From contig OX387200.1 in the NCBI GenBank assembly GCA_947561715.1, positions 1,986,501-2,050,500 of the forward strand: a DNA stretch of 64,000 nucleotides, read 5' to 3'. The stretch's first letter is position 1; every line of letters begins with the position of its first letter. This DNA is from Ascidia mentula. Its lineage: Eukaryota > Chordata > Ascidiacea > Phlebobranchia > Ascidiidae. Below are positions 22,384 to 32,835 of this stretch, piece after piece. The notes under the pieces are model-generated. The model did no database searches. It was not told the origin of the DNA and saw nothing but the letters and a program-made list of their open reading frames with translations. A program made the translations under genes and the position numbers.

Positions 22384-24500
22384 CCTAGACAAGAGCCTTT
22401 AAAAAGGAAAGTCCCATCCTCCAAACAAGTTCCATTCATCGAGCCAATATACCCTGTATTACATTCAAACTCGCATGTTTGTCTAAGGTTACAACTCCAG
22501 CCAGGTAACATCTTTACACTTTGACAATTTGTGCCGCAGTCTGATAAATCTGTAACAACGACTATGATTATTCCGCTTGGTGGGAGTACAGAGTCGCATT
22601 ATCACTTACCCGCTACAACAACAAACTGTGTGCTGAACAACAGTTTTCTATCAAAAGCATGGGCAGACATGACAACTGAACCATCACTTATTTGATGAAG
22701 TCCAAATGACATTTCAAAACTTATGAAATCGTCCGCAATCACACTAAAAATGTGTTGCAACTTTTGTCTGTGTGGGATTATTTAGTTGTATTCCGTTTCC
22801 TAAAAGACGAACAATGTCACAGACAGATTTGTAGATGTAAATAAATACATAAACGGCTTAATTGTTTCAAACAAATTGTTTGAGGTAAAGGTTTAGCTGT
22901 TGGTTATTAAAATAGTATAAAAATGGCTTTCGCCTGCATAGGCGTCATCATTTTTTTGTGAGATTAAAACATTCGCATAAAAATAAAAATAACAAAAAGT
23001 TCTAATTAAATTGATTAAATAAGTAAGTAGATGAAACAGAAAATGGAAACATGTCGTTTCCTTTTGTGCCGTGTCTGTAGTACCCAACTATTAACTGCAC
23101 TACAATACAGGGCCTTACGATTCCGTTGACACAAAGATTAGTTAGTGCGAACTCACATGAACACACAATGTCGAAACCATGCGCAGCATGAACACGCGTT
23201 GTTACGCAACATTGTACGTCATGGCAGCAAGGTTGGATGTTTGTGAAGATAAATGGCTGAACTGCACACAAGCCAGAAAAAAACATCCCAAATATTATCC
23301 ACCCAGGATTAGTTGACGGAATTTATTGGTGTTTCATTGTTGTGCCTTATTGTTGTATTACACCTTTTGTCATTACTGGCATCACGTACATTTATGTGCA
23401 ACAACGTGTGTTCATGCTGCGGGTGGGTTCTACGTCAAGGACTATTCTATTGTATTCTATAGCATTTGAGGAACCAACGTACTTGGCAAATGCACAACAT
23501 CCCAACCGCCACTTTGCACCAAGCTATAGCGGTTTGCATTATCTTCGAAGTTCAGGTCAACAGATTCAGAAAAGTGATCCTACGACAGACTGGCTGCGAT
23601 TCTACGACAGACGGTGATTCTCCGTGAGGTAATCACCTTTACATGGGCGCCTGACTCGATAACCTTTATGGTTTTATCGGTGCCCATGCCATTTCATTTC
23701 CTTGTATATTGTTGCTTTTTTTCGCAAAATAAACATGATTTGATTTGATTTTAACAGAATTGCTTGCAGAACATTCTACACAACATTAAAACAATTTGTA
23801 AAAACACAACCTTTAAAGAGTTACATCTATATAAGTATTCTGAAAATAACAATTGAGGAAAGAAATTAAGAGCTAGACTTTTAAACCACAAAGTTTCACA
23901 TGTCGGTTTGACAGTGAATATCAGGCATTCAAGTTTGCTGTAGATTCAAACCTGCAACTACTTGAAACGACAAAGTATCAGAAACAAGAGAGTCGGTTTC
24001 AATTTTTACAGTAAGAATATTGTCTTCAGCTTGCACTCCAATGTTAAAAAAACAAAGTTATTAAGTTGGTACCGAGTCTTTCGCTGTAAATGAAGGTTAG
24101 ATAAATATCATGTAAGTTTAACATACACCAATTCAACTACCTGCTGCACGTTACACGCGATTCGTAATCAGTCGAGGGGTATTTTTGGCAAAAGCAATGT
24201 CTTTCTGCTGTACACGAACAAACTACCACTTTCTAGAACACAATCATGTTTTATGACACTATTTTTCCTTAGTGTGAACAGCAGCTATGAAAATATCACA
24301 AAACATTCAAGACGTTCTCAGGGTTAAAAAATGCTCTTTAATGTAAACTTCTGAATAACGAGCAAAATAGATGGTCTTTTTGTAAATGTGGTAAGAATCC
24401 TATAATTAATCTGGTTATTTCCGACCTTTTCGTTTAGATACCAGTCTCCCTGAAAGTATACGGTCCATGTCGAGTTTGTACGGCGCACTGAGTCATAAAG
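22384..24500 (-). pseudogene. Gene J: decayed minus-strand type 2 receptor (N-domain and Cys-rich exons)
   Basis: Fragments appear in gene order on the minus strand. A possible first N-domain exon lies near 24500-24430 (TWTVYFQGDWYLNEK before a weak donor). A second N-domain exon at 24232-24141 keeps the usual length and phase. A third at 24083-23952 is two bases short in phase, so frame-broken. A Cys-rich exon lies near 23266-23110. A second set follows: about 22845-22770, a third-type exon at about 22762-22618 ending FSTQFVVVAG, and a Cys-rich exon at about 22541-22384 with six Cys. No signal peptide or TM exon was found. It sits head to head with gene C. It may be a pseudogene or a poorly resolved gene. 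Confidence 0.45.
23573..23757 (+). mobile_element. 3' end of a dispersed retroposon, inverted partner at 30456-30640
   Basis: gatcctacgacagactggctgcgat...ggtgattctccg...gcgcctgactcgataacc...aaataaacatgatttgattt is matched in reverse complement at 30456-30640. Ending in short tttga-type units suggests the 3' terminus of a LINE or SINE. Two copies in opposite orientation flank gene C. Confidence 0.65.
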
Positions 24501-24592
24501 CAGGTAAAAAAGGCATCTGTTTGATCAACGTGTATAACATCGTGCGACTTGGGAGCGATTTTTTAATATTGATTTTCTGTTGTGATGGAAAG

Positions 24593-27500
24593 ATGCCTAT
24601 CTGTACAACATTTGCTTTAATATTGTGGAGTAGTTCGTTAACTTGTGCTTTATCTCAAGGTAAGTTTGTAGATTTATAAAAGAATTGTGGTACAATGGTC
24701 AATATTTCGCTGGTTTATAGACAGGCTATACTTTCTAACTATACTTTCTAAGCTTACGTACCTACTTATTGATTTGATTCGACCTGATATCCTGATTATT
24801 GCTTATTCGTTTTAATGGCGAAAGTACATTTTATAGTATCTACAACCTTCTGTTCGAACATTATGGAGAAATACTGCTTATGTATAAACATGTTTTGTCA
24901 GGGTTAGAGCTCACACTCTTTTACAGAAATGCGTTTAGTCAACAGTGAACAGGACCACTGGGAACCAAATCGTACAACTTGGGCTAGTGGTTATGTGGGA
25001 ACACTCTACTCGTTAACATGCAGCAGCCAAACTGGCAATATTTACGGATCTGTGGAATGGACCATATATTTATCAAATGGAATCAATGACACCGCTCGAT
25101 ATCAGTTAGCAAATATCAATAACAGATACACTCTTCAAAAGATCAAAAATTTCACTCATTGGTGGTATGATACAGAGCTGAACGTGGACAATTCATATGT
25201 AACGACTAAGTTTGTGATGAACATTCCCCTCAACGATACGTTCAACAACAGCTTTCTGGTGGTGATAAATGGGAATTGTGTTGAAATGGAAAGATCAGTT
25301 AACATATCCATTCAAGGTGATGCTATAATCGTTTTTACCATGTCTGCCCTGCGTGCCATCTTTGGCACGCTATAAGTGACTGTTCATGGCACACAAAGTG
25401 ATATATACATTACCATACCATAGTGATATAAATGTAGATATATCTGCTAGGCGCACTTCCTTCAATATGTTACCGATTTCTGATTTACATCTTGCAGAAA
25501 AATGCGACAAAACATGCAATATTTATTAACATTACAATTAAAGCGTTTAAACGTTTAAAAACCAAAACTTGTAGAAGTTTTGACATTTTGTCATAGCCAT
25601 CTAGCTCTATAACCAGTCAATCCCGCGGATATTGTCATCCCTTAAAAATCAGAAGCTGGAACACGACTTTTCATGTATTTTAAGGGTCGTTCAATTAAAT
25701 ACCATTTTTCCAAATATACTTAGGAAATTGTCAACCTACTGAATAAAGGGTTAAACTTTTCTTTAGAATTTTATTGGTATCGCCAATATTAATACGAGGA
25801 TGTATGCCTTTTAATTATTGTTGATGGCAAAAGTAATGAAAATGTTGTGAAACTCTTGAGATGAAAAACGAAAGCTGGTTCTATTGCATTATCATTCTTG
25901 TATTCCTTTTTTTGCTTTAGACTTAAAAAAAATAAAAAAATAAAATATTTCAACAATGGACCATGTCTGGTTTTCAATTTCGGTATTGCTTCATCTATCA
26001 AAATGACGCAATGTTCTCTTTGTGTCAAGCATATTGTGCGGTTTACAGTAGGCCTACACCGGAAAGTTGTTGACATCAATTGTGGGCCTGCTATTGTTTT
26101 AGGAAAATCGGTTGTAATGGTGGAAAAAAATGCCTTGCGCCAGGAGTGTTTGTTGTACAAATTACCCTTGTGGCAGCGGTTGACTTTTTTTCGTTTAAGA
26201 CTTGATTTATGGAACAGTTGCAATTGTCAGCAACCACAACCAGGGGCTTTATCATTCTGTGAATCCAATTTTCACGTCACTATAATTGAATTTACAACAT
26301 GTCACATGGTTACTGTAGACATTATACATACGACATTTTGCATTAGTAAGTTTGTAGCAATGATTTATTGAAGCATTCCCAAAAAAGCTATCCAACGATC
26401 AACAAGCACATATTCATGGTTGATATTAGTGTCATGCTTAGACTTTTAACTAAAACACTGATTAATTTGTGTTTAAAGATTGTCCCAAAAATCTTGGCAA
26501 AGTGGTTGTGAAATCATCAAATCCAACCTACAACGAAAGTGGACAGTTCGGTTGCTTAAATAATAGCAAGCTATTCTACAATGATGGAACAGAGTTAATT
26601 GATGCGAACACAACTTGTTTAGAAAGTGCTGAGTGGTTTGGTCAAAATAACTTACAATGCTGGTCAGGTTGGTTAAAGTTGTTTATTGTCTGAACAATAC
26701 AAATTTTTTGTTCGCAAAATGTTAAAAAATATTACAGGTCTACGAGTGTGAGTTTATTGCAGTTTAGACGTTAACGCCAACCATGAATAACACCACAACT
26801 GCTGCCTTCATTTTTAGTGTTCATTTGATGATTTTGATAGGTCTAATAATATTTGATTTTGATTTTCAGCTCCTTTGGTAACCTTATCAACAAACTTAAC
26901 CAAAAATCAGGGAGTGGAAAATAGAAGTGTGGAACTATCATGCCAGTATATGGAAACAACTCCTTACGGAAATTTTACAATTTATTACGTCGGGAGTGAA
27001 AAGCGAACAACAATGGTGATAATTATAGTTTTAAGTTTAGTAAAAATGGTTTGTCTTTTGAAATCTCAAGATATACGTTTACTGCAATTTTTGAAACGCA
27101 ATATTTGTAGAGTCGCAACTTAACAATTGAGCTCAGCCGTTCATTAAATGGTGTGAATGTATTATGTCAAGCTGATACTCCATTCACACAAATATACACC
27201 GATACAGGAAAGTCGAATGTAATTACTCTGGATGTATTATGTAAGTATAGCATTTGGTCCGATTTCTATTTAACAAGCACCATCTTACCACATAAGTTGG
27301 ACTACATCATTTGCTACTTTCCAGACAAACCTTATGATGTAATGGCTTCCATCGACAACAACAATCCTTCCATAATCACAAATGGTTTAATGGCGTTACT
27401 GAATTCAAGTCAAACAGTTACATTTTTATGTACAAGTGATGCAAATCCAAAAGCAAATTGCTCTTGGATGATGAACCAAAGAATATTTTCATCACCTTGT

Positions 27501-28998
27501 ATTACACACGCATATATTATTCAATCAACAAATGTCTCATGTATTGCCAGTAATGATTATGGTACTTTAACAAGTTCCATTTTAAACATTGAAGTAGTGA
27601 GCAATAACAGTAAGTCCCAAAAACAAGTGTTTACGCAGTAATGACGTACGCTTTTGATTTTTCACCGATTAAACAGGAGTTCCCATGATATCAAACAACA
27701 ATAACACCAGACCCAAGGAAGGGGAAACGTTAAGTTTTAAATGTAGCGTTGAATATCAAAACGAACTTAATACGAAAATAACTTGGATCACACCTGCTGC
27801 AATTTTACACGTAAATACACTTGATTTTCAAAATGTGTCAAGATACGACTCTGGAAAATATGTTTGTGAAACGGCCGACGATTTTGGATCATTTTCAGTT
27901 TACATGAATTTAAGCGTATTATGTAAGTAACATTTTTGATGACATTAAAAAGTGCAATACCATGTTTGAGTGTAAGTAAAGTAATGATTTTGATGCAAAT
28001 GCATAAAATATTTAGATCCTCCTGAAGCAACCTCTAACGATGTAGTATCGTGCTTGTGGAACGATGTAGCAAATGAAACCTGCAGATTTAATTACACTTC
28101 CAATCCGATTACAAGCGACTTCATCTTATCACAAAACGGTAAATGTAAATTTTAAAAAACTGTTACTTGTAAGTGAAACTTTTCAAGTTTACTTTCGTTT
28201 TCAGAAACCATTGTAAATTGTACTGAATGTGCAATTAAAACAATTGATGGTCAGCATCAAAGTTTTTTACTGTTACTTGAGGCAAGTCATGCTTTACTTT
28301 ACGAATATGTCGCTTATATGCAAATATTACAGCGTAAATCGTGATGGTTTCGCTGCAGGCAAATTTAAAATCCTTTAACGGAACCTACTATTTTACGTCT
28401 ATATTTAGTCGACAGGCGAAGATGAAACATTTTTGCTACAAATATTTTCAAACGAATTTCAAAAAAACATTCTTCAAGCTGAGATTAAAGTTTTTGTGGA
28501 TTATATTCCATCCGACCCTGCTACCATTCCACCATCAAACGACCAGACTGTTATTATTGCGGTCAGTGTTAGTGTTGGTATTTTGCTTATACTGGGACTT
28601 GCAGGAGGAGTGATTTGGTACAAAAGAAGAGGTGGAAACCGAAAAACAGGAAAAGGTTTTTACAGTTTTGTTTCTATGTGTGGATTTTTTTTAAAATTAG
28701 TCAATGACTTTCGCTCCACGTAATTGGTTGGAGTAAAACATTATTTTTCTCTGCTTTGATCAAGTGCAGAAATGCAAAAAGTCTACTTTTGATTTCATTG
28801 GTAGAAAAAGAAAATGTTTACCAGAATGTAACGTTTGATTCAACTCCCAAAGAGGACTTTTATGGTAAACTAATCATTCTCATTTCACGTTTTCAGTTAA
28901 CAGTACCTAACATGCCTTATTATACAGATACAGAAATAAAATGTTTGGAAATGGAAAAGAAAATCGTTAGTTCAGATCCACAAATATATGGAAATTAA
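24593..28998 (+). CDS. Gene C: type 1 receptor, N-domain + CCP + 3 Ig + TM, YxNV tail
   Basis: Twelve exons give 676 residues without a stop: 24593-24659, 24927-25316, 26479-26667, 26870-27015, 27111-27240, 27325-27609, 27677-27922, 28016-28138, 28205-28281, 28409-28655, 28805-28864, 28928-28998. The order is signal peptide, a 130-residue one-exon N-terminal domain (WTIYLSNGINDTA core), a CCP, a split Ig, two single-exon Ig domains (the last with DSGKYVC), a membrane-proximal domain starting CLWNDV...C, TM (about IIAVSVSVGILLILGLAGGV) and a basic stop-transfer. The tail has NVYQNV, EDFYD and QIYGN. Many exon lengths equal those of D (130, 285, 246, 123, 77). The intron after 28281 uses a GC donor, also conserved in D. 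Several other donors (25317, 27016, 28656) are weak. Confidence 0.82.
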
Positions 28999-30310
28999 AT
29001 GAAACACTTCAGAATGAATGCAATGGGAAAACTTGTTTTTCAATTAACTGCATAAACTGTATTAATGTAAAAACGATGATTTGAGATCTTTACCAACGCA
29101 CACGTTACTATATTTACGCAATCTCATAAAAATTAGATGTACCTGTGCCGGGGAAACTTACTCTGACACGAAGTTTTGCACCATTGAAAATGTCTTCTTT
29201 TGTTGGTTGCTTTCGTTTCGAATCGCTATGTTCGCAGAAATGTTGTATTGTCACTTTTTACCGTGTGCGTTGTAGTGACCAGCAGATATTGTTGACTAGA
29301 AGCTGTGACGTCACTGTGCAGAAGGAAAAACTTTAACTTTGATTGTTTGCTCAGTACGTTGAAAGTTGGCAACGACGACGTAACAAACCAAACATTAAGA
29401 GCGTATAGGCTACGCCACAATATACATCTCAGATGTGCTAACACTTGTTATTTTCCGTCTTTCACGATTATTTTTTTCGTAACGTTTGGTACAGTTGCAA
29501 GCAGGGTGTCGATTTATGCCTTTTTCGCCATTCTAAGTGTTCGACACGCGACGCCACTGTTCGACACGGGCGGCGTGAATAAATCTTAAGTTAGAAAAAT
29601 GTTTGTGACCCGGTGTAGTAGTATTTTCTCCGGTATACAGTACCACGAACAGACCAACGCTATTGTTATCTACGCCAATGATTTTCCTATTAACATGTAG
29701 TTGTCAATTTTTGCCGTAGATGTTGTTGTGCCCGAAGACGTTGGTGCCAGTATAAGTCTTTAATTTCAAACCACAAACAATTATTTGGGAAGAAATTTTT
29801 GGAGCCACTATCAAACAACAGTATTTAACTGAACGGTTACGTATGCTGAAAACATAATGGCACTATCGTTTGGGAAGCCCACCTAAAATAAATTTGTCCG
29901 TTTAAATGTCTAAAAAAGCGCTATTGCAATAAAAAACACTGTCAGCACTAACTGACCAATGTTTTCAAACATGGAGCATTGTTACCGAACACGTGGTACT
30001 GTTACCAAACATATTGCATTGTTGCGAAACAAGTGCCATTTTTTGTTCAATCGGACTTTAAAAGAGACAAAGCAGCCCACAACATGCAAGGCTTTTTCAT
30101 TATTTCAACGTGATGTCAGTACAAAAATCCTGTAATCGAAATAAGCCTGGCCGTTCTCATGCGTTAGCTACCAGATACAACATTTTTACTATTCGACAGG
30201 CATGACAATTTTCTAAAGAGGTTCGACACGCAATAAAATATCGATGCCCTGCTTCGCAAGATTGAAAAATATACGTGCACCTGGTAATACGCTAACTCCT
30301 TGTAATATGT
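28999..30310. other. Intergenic, no gene recognised
   Basis: Contains an inverted copy of the CRE-ending repeat (29306-29355) and short open frames without exon support. Confidence 0.4.
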
Positions 30311-30314
30311 AAGT

Positions 30315-30412
30315 AACGCACCAAGGTTGTAAACGAAAGACATAAAGAAAAGGCGTGGAAAACGCACCAAGGTTGTAAATAAAATGCTTGGGAAACGCAC
30401 CAAGGTTGTAAA
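30315..30412 (+). repeat. Three copies of a 19-mer, aacgcaccaaggttgtaaa
   Basis: The exact 19-mer occurs at 30315-30333, 30361-30379 and 30394-30412 with different spacers, so it is not a simple tandem array. Function unknown. Confidence 0.8.
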
Positions 30413-30455
30413 GACGGTTAAACGCCTTTTTTGCACTAAAAGGTCAACATATATG

Positions 30456-31089
30456 AACAAATCAAATTCAATCATGTTTATTTTGCGAAAAAAAAAGCAA
30501 CTACGCGTAAGAACAATATACAAAGAAATGAAATGGCATCGGCATCTACAAAACCATAAAGGTTATCGAGTCAGGCGCCCATGGAAAGGTGATTTCCTCG
30601 CGGAGAATCACCGTCTGCCGTAGGATCGCAGCCAGTCGTACTGGGAGGTGATGGATTGCGACAGGCTGCATGTGACGAAAGGTGGCCACCCGGCCGTGCC
30701 AAAGCAAAACCCATCGAAACGCAAACGCCAACTCGGTTCTCAGAACGTTTCCTTTGATCAACATCGACAGACCTTAAACGCCCCGAGGACAGTCCAATCG
30801 TGGTGGTTTTGGTTGGAGATGGTCGGGATCGTATGGAGGTTGCTCTTGTTGAATCATCGTAGGTCATGCTGATGGTCAATCGCACGTTGTGATGTTGGTG
30901 TGCAGCGCTCCTGGGTCTGAAATGACAACAGATCCTACGACAGTAAACTAGAAAAAAAATCCTTTGTCGATAGGGAGATGACTTTATTCCGCAATATTTC
31001 TGTTCATACAATAAATTCAAAAGCCGACGGGTCAATAGTTCTCCAAAAAATAAAATTCTTTGCATACGCGTGTTTCGCGGAATGTACAT
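30456..31089 (-). mobile_element. Longer inverted copy of the retroposon 3' end
   Basis: 30456-30640 is the reverse complement of 23573-23757. Beyond it (30640-31089, reading on the minus strand) a GC-richer stretch stays open and is rich in Arg, Ser and Thr. It may be an internal part of the same retroposon or a coincidental open frame. No reverse transcriptase motif is visible. Confidence 0.45.
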
Positions 31090-31386
31090 GTTATTTTTTC
31101 TGACTTATTCTTTGTAATGAACAAAAAGTTGCTTCATTTAAAAATGTGATAATTATTTCCTATATATCAGAAACATTAGACTCACCGCGGCCTCGAAAAG
31201 ATCCATTGTTTTCAAATTTGTCGAAACTAATAACGTGGAAAAAAACAATTGTTGTTTCTACAAAGATGTAAAACAAATTTGCATGTGGTGGTGGTGCCAA
31301 TTTGGTGCTGTGGAAAGTTATATATTTTGTGTGCACATAAATATTTACAAATTGTTTCAAGTTAACAAAGTTTATTTCAACAAACT

Positions 31387-31710
31387 TCATGAAGGCTTGT
31401 TCGACGATTCATACACTTGGGCCTTTGTAGATAGAAACATTCGATTCATCGCTTTCGATGTTTGCACTTCCAGCAGTAAAATGCTCGTAAGCAAACATAT
31501 TAAAACGGCCCAGACGGTAAATGACGAGCAGTTATGGCTGTAATTTAACGCCTTGTAAATATCATTGGTTATTGCAACACATGTTGTTGTTGTGTCATCG
31601 GTCCCGTATACACTTGCGTTTTCATGTTGACTTAAACTGATCGTGAAGCTATAGCTGGCTTTGTCACACACAAGATGTGAATCATTGAAAATGCGTGCGT
31701 TTGCAAAGCC
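31387..31710 (-). CDS. Putative terminal exon of an unknown single-pass membrane protein
   Basis: After an acceptor (tttttag) the minus strand reads 107 codons to TGA. It encodes a Ser/Thr-rich extracellular portion with N-glycosylation sites and two Cys pairs, a clear TM segment (FTVWAVLICLLTSILLLEV) and a 25-residue tail ending AQVYESSNKPS. A homologous but decayed exon lies at 114-278. It does not resemble the CCP/Ig receptor ends. Upstream exons (31711-32835) could not be identified, so the gene may be incomplete or dead. Confidence 0.5.
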   Translation of the reverse strand, partial: GFANARIFNDSHLVCDKASYSFTISLSQHENASVYGTDDTTTTCVAITNDIYKALNYSHNCSSFTVWAVLICLLTSILLLEVQTSKAMNRMFLSTKAQVYESSNKPS

Positions 31711-32835
31711 CTAAAAACATGTAATCACGACATAAAACACCAAGGGTAAGCTAGACCAAATTCCGCTTTCCTACTTCTGTGGACGTTATAGATTTACTTC
31801 ATTGCGACACCTAGTGTGGAAATGTGATTTTATCTTATAAGTGAAATATGTCATATTTGTGCTGCTGATAATGGATACTGTTAATGTTAATGATGGATGT
31901 CAAATATACCAAATACTACGAAACACTAAACCAAATAGAACTCTTAAGACATGTATGTGAATCTCCCGACAGTCTTATGGCAACAAAGACCTGGTATCTG
32001 AGTTTTAAACAAGTTATAACAGAGTAAATCTCTTTTGTCTTTCCGTTGTTTTTGTAATATATATTTTGCCTATAATTTGGCATACCGGTAATATTAAAAA
32101 ACAACGCTGTTTTAAAACGAAATACGTGATACAATACAAAGAGACTGAGATGAAGATCTAAGGTCTGTAACACTGGTATACATTCTCTCAGTTGCTGCAG
32201 GCTGGTAAAAACGTGAAAGCACAAACAACTCTGGCAAGGAAACCAGCACAAACACCGATTCAGAAGCAAGAAAACAAAAAAAAATATAAAAGCACTAGAA
32301 TTGCGAACGAATCTGAAAAAATGCTCAACGGCTGGAAAGCAGCTGTTCAAAAAACACGAGGCACAGAAAGTGTTTTACCCGGAACGTGGCGGGGGTATTT
32401 CCCGAAGGCATATTAAAACACTGCACTAGAACAGCTATTTTACATGAGATAAAACCTAGCCACTTATACTAATTGTAGCCTTCATTTTCGTGGCACCACT
32501 TATCTTCGTAAATGTCTGAAAGATGTCTAAAGCAGAAGAAAATCTACCAAATTAATTTTTGGCCTTCTATTATTTAGTTGTTATTAAACGCTTTGCGAAC
32601 AATCTTACAGAAAGTAATTGTGTTTACACGTCGCAGTAGCGGTAGAAACAAGTACAGCATATGTGACTTCATCAATTCATTATTGATATAATGGTACACG
32701 TAAATTCCAAGGATAAGTGCGTGCTATTGAAAGGTAGAGGTTCAAGTAAAGAGGTTTATTTGATTTTTGTTGTTTGGACAGTTTAAGAAACTCGGATTAA
32801 CTGATACTACATGTATGTACCTTGATAAGTGCTAC
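31711..32835. other. No gene recognised upstream of gene D
   Basis: A long open frame on the minus strand (31916-32350) has no convincing protein character. The 5' exons of the 31387-31710 gene may hide here. The promoter of gene D should lie near 32600-32830. Confidence 0.3.

Noticed and set aside
31916..32350. 144-codon minus-strand open frame as a membrane protein
   Set aside because: Hydrophobic content comes from T-rich runs, and there is no consistent splice site linking it to 31387-31710. Left as unassigned.
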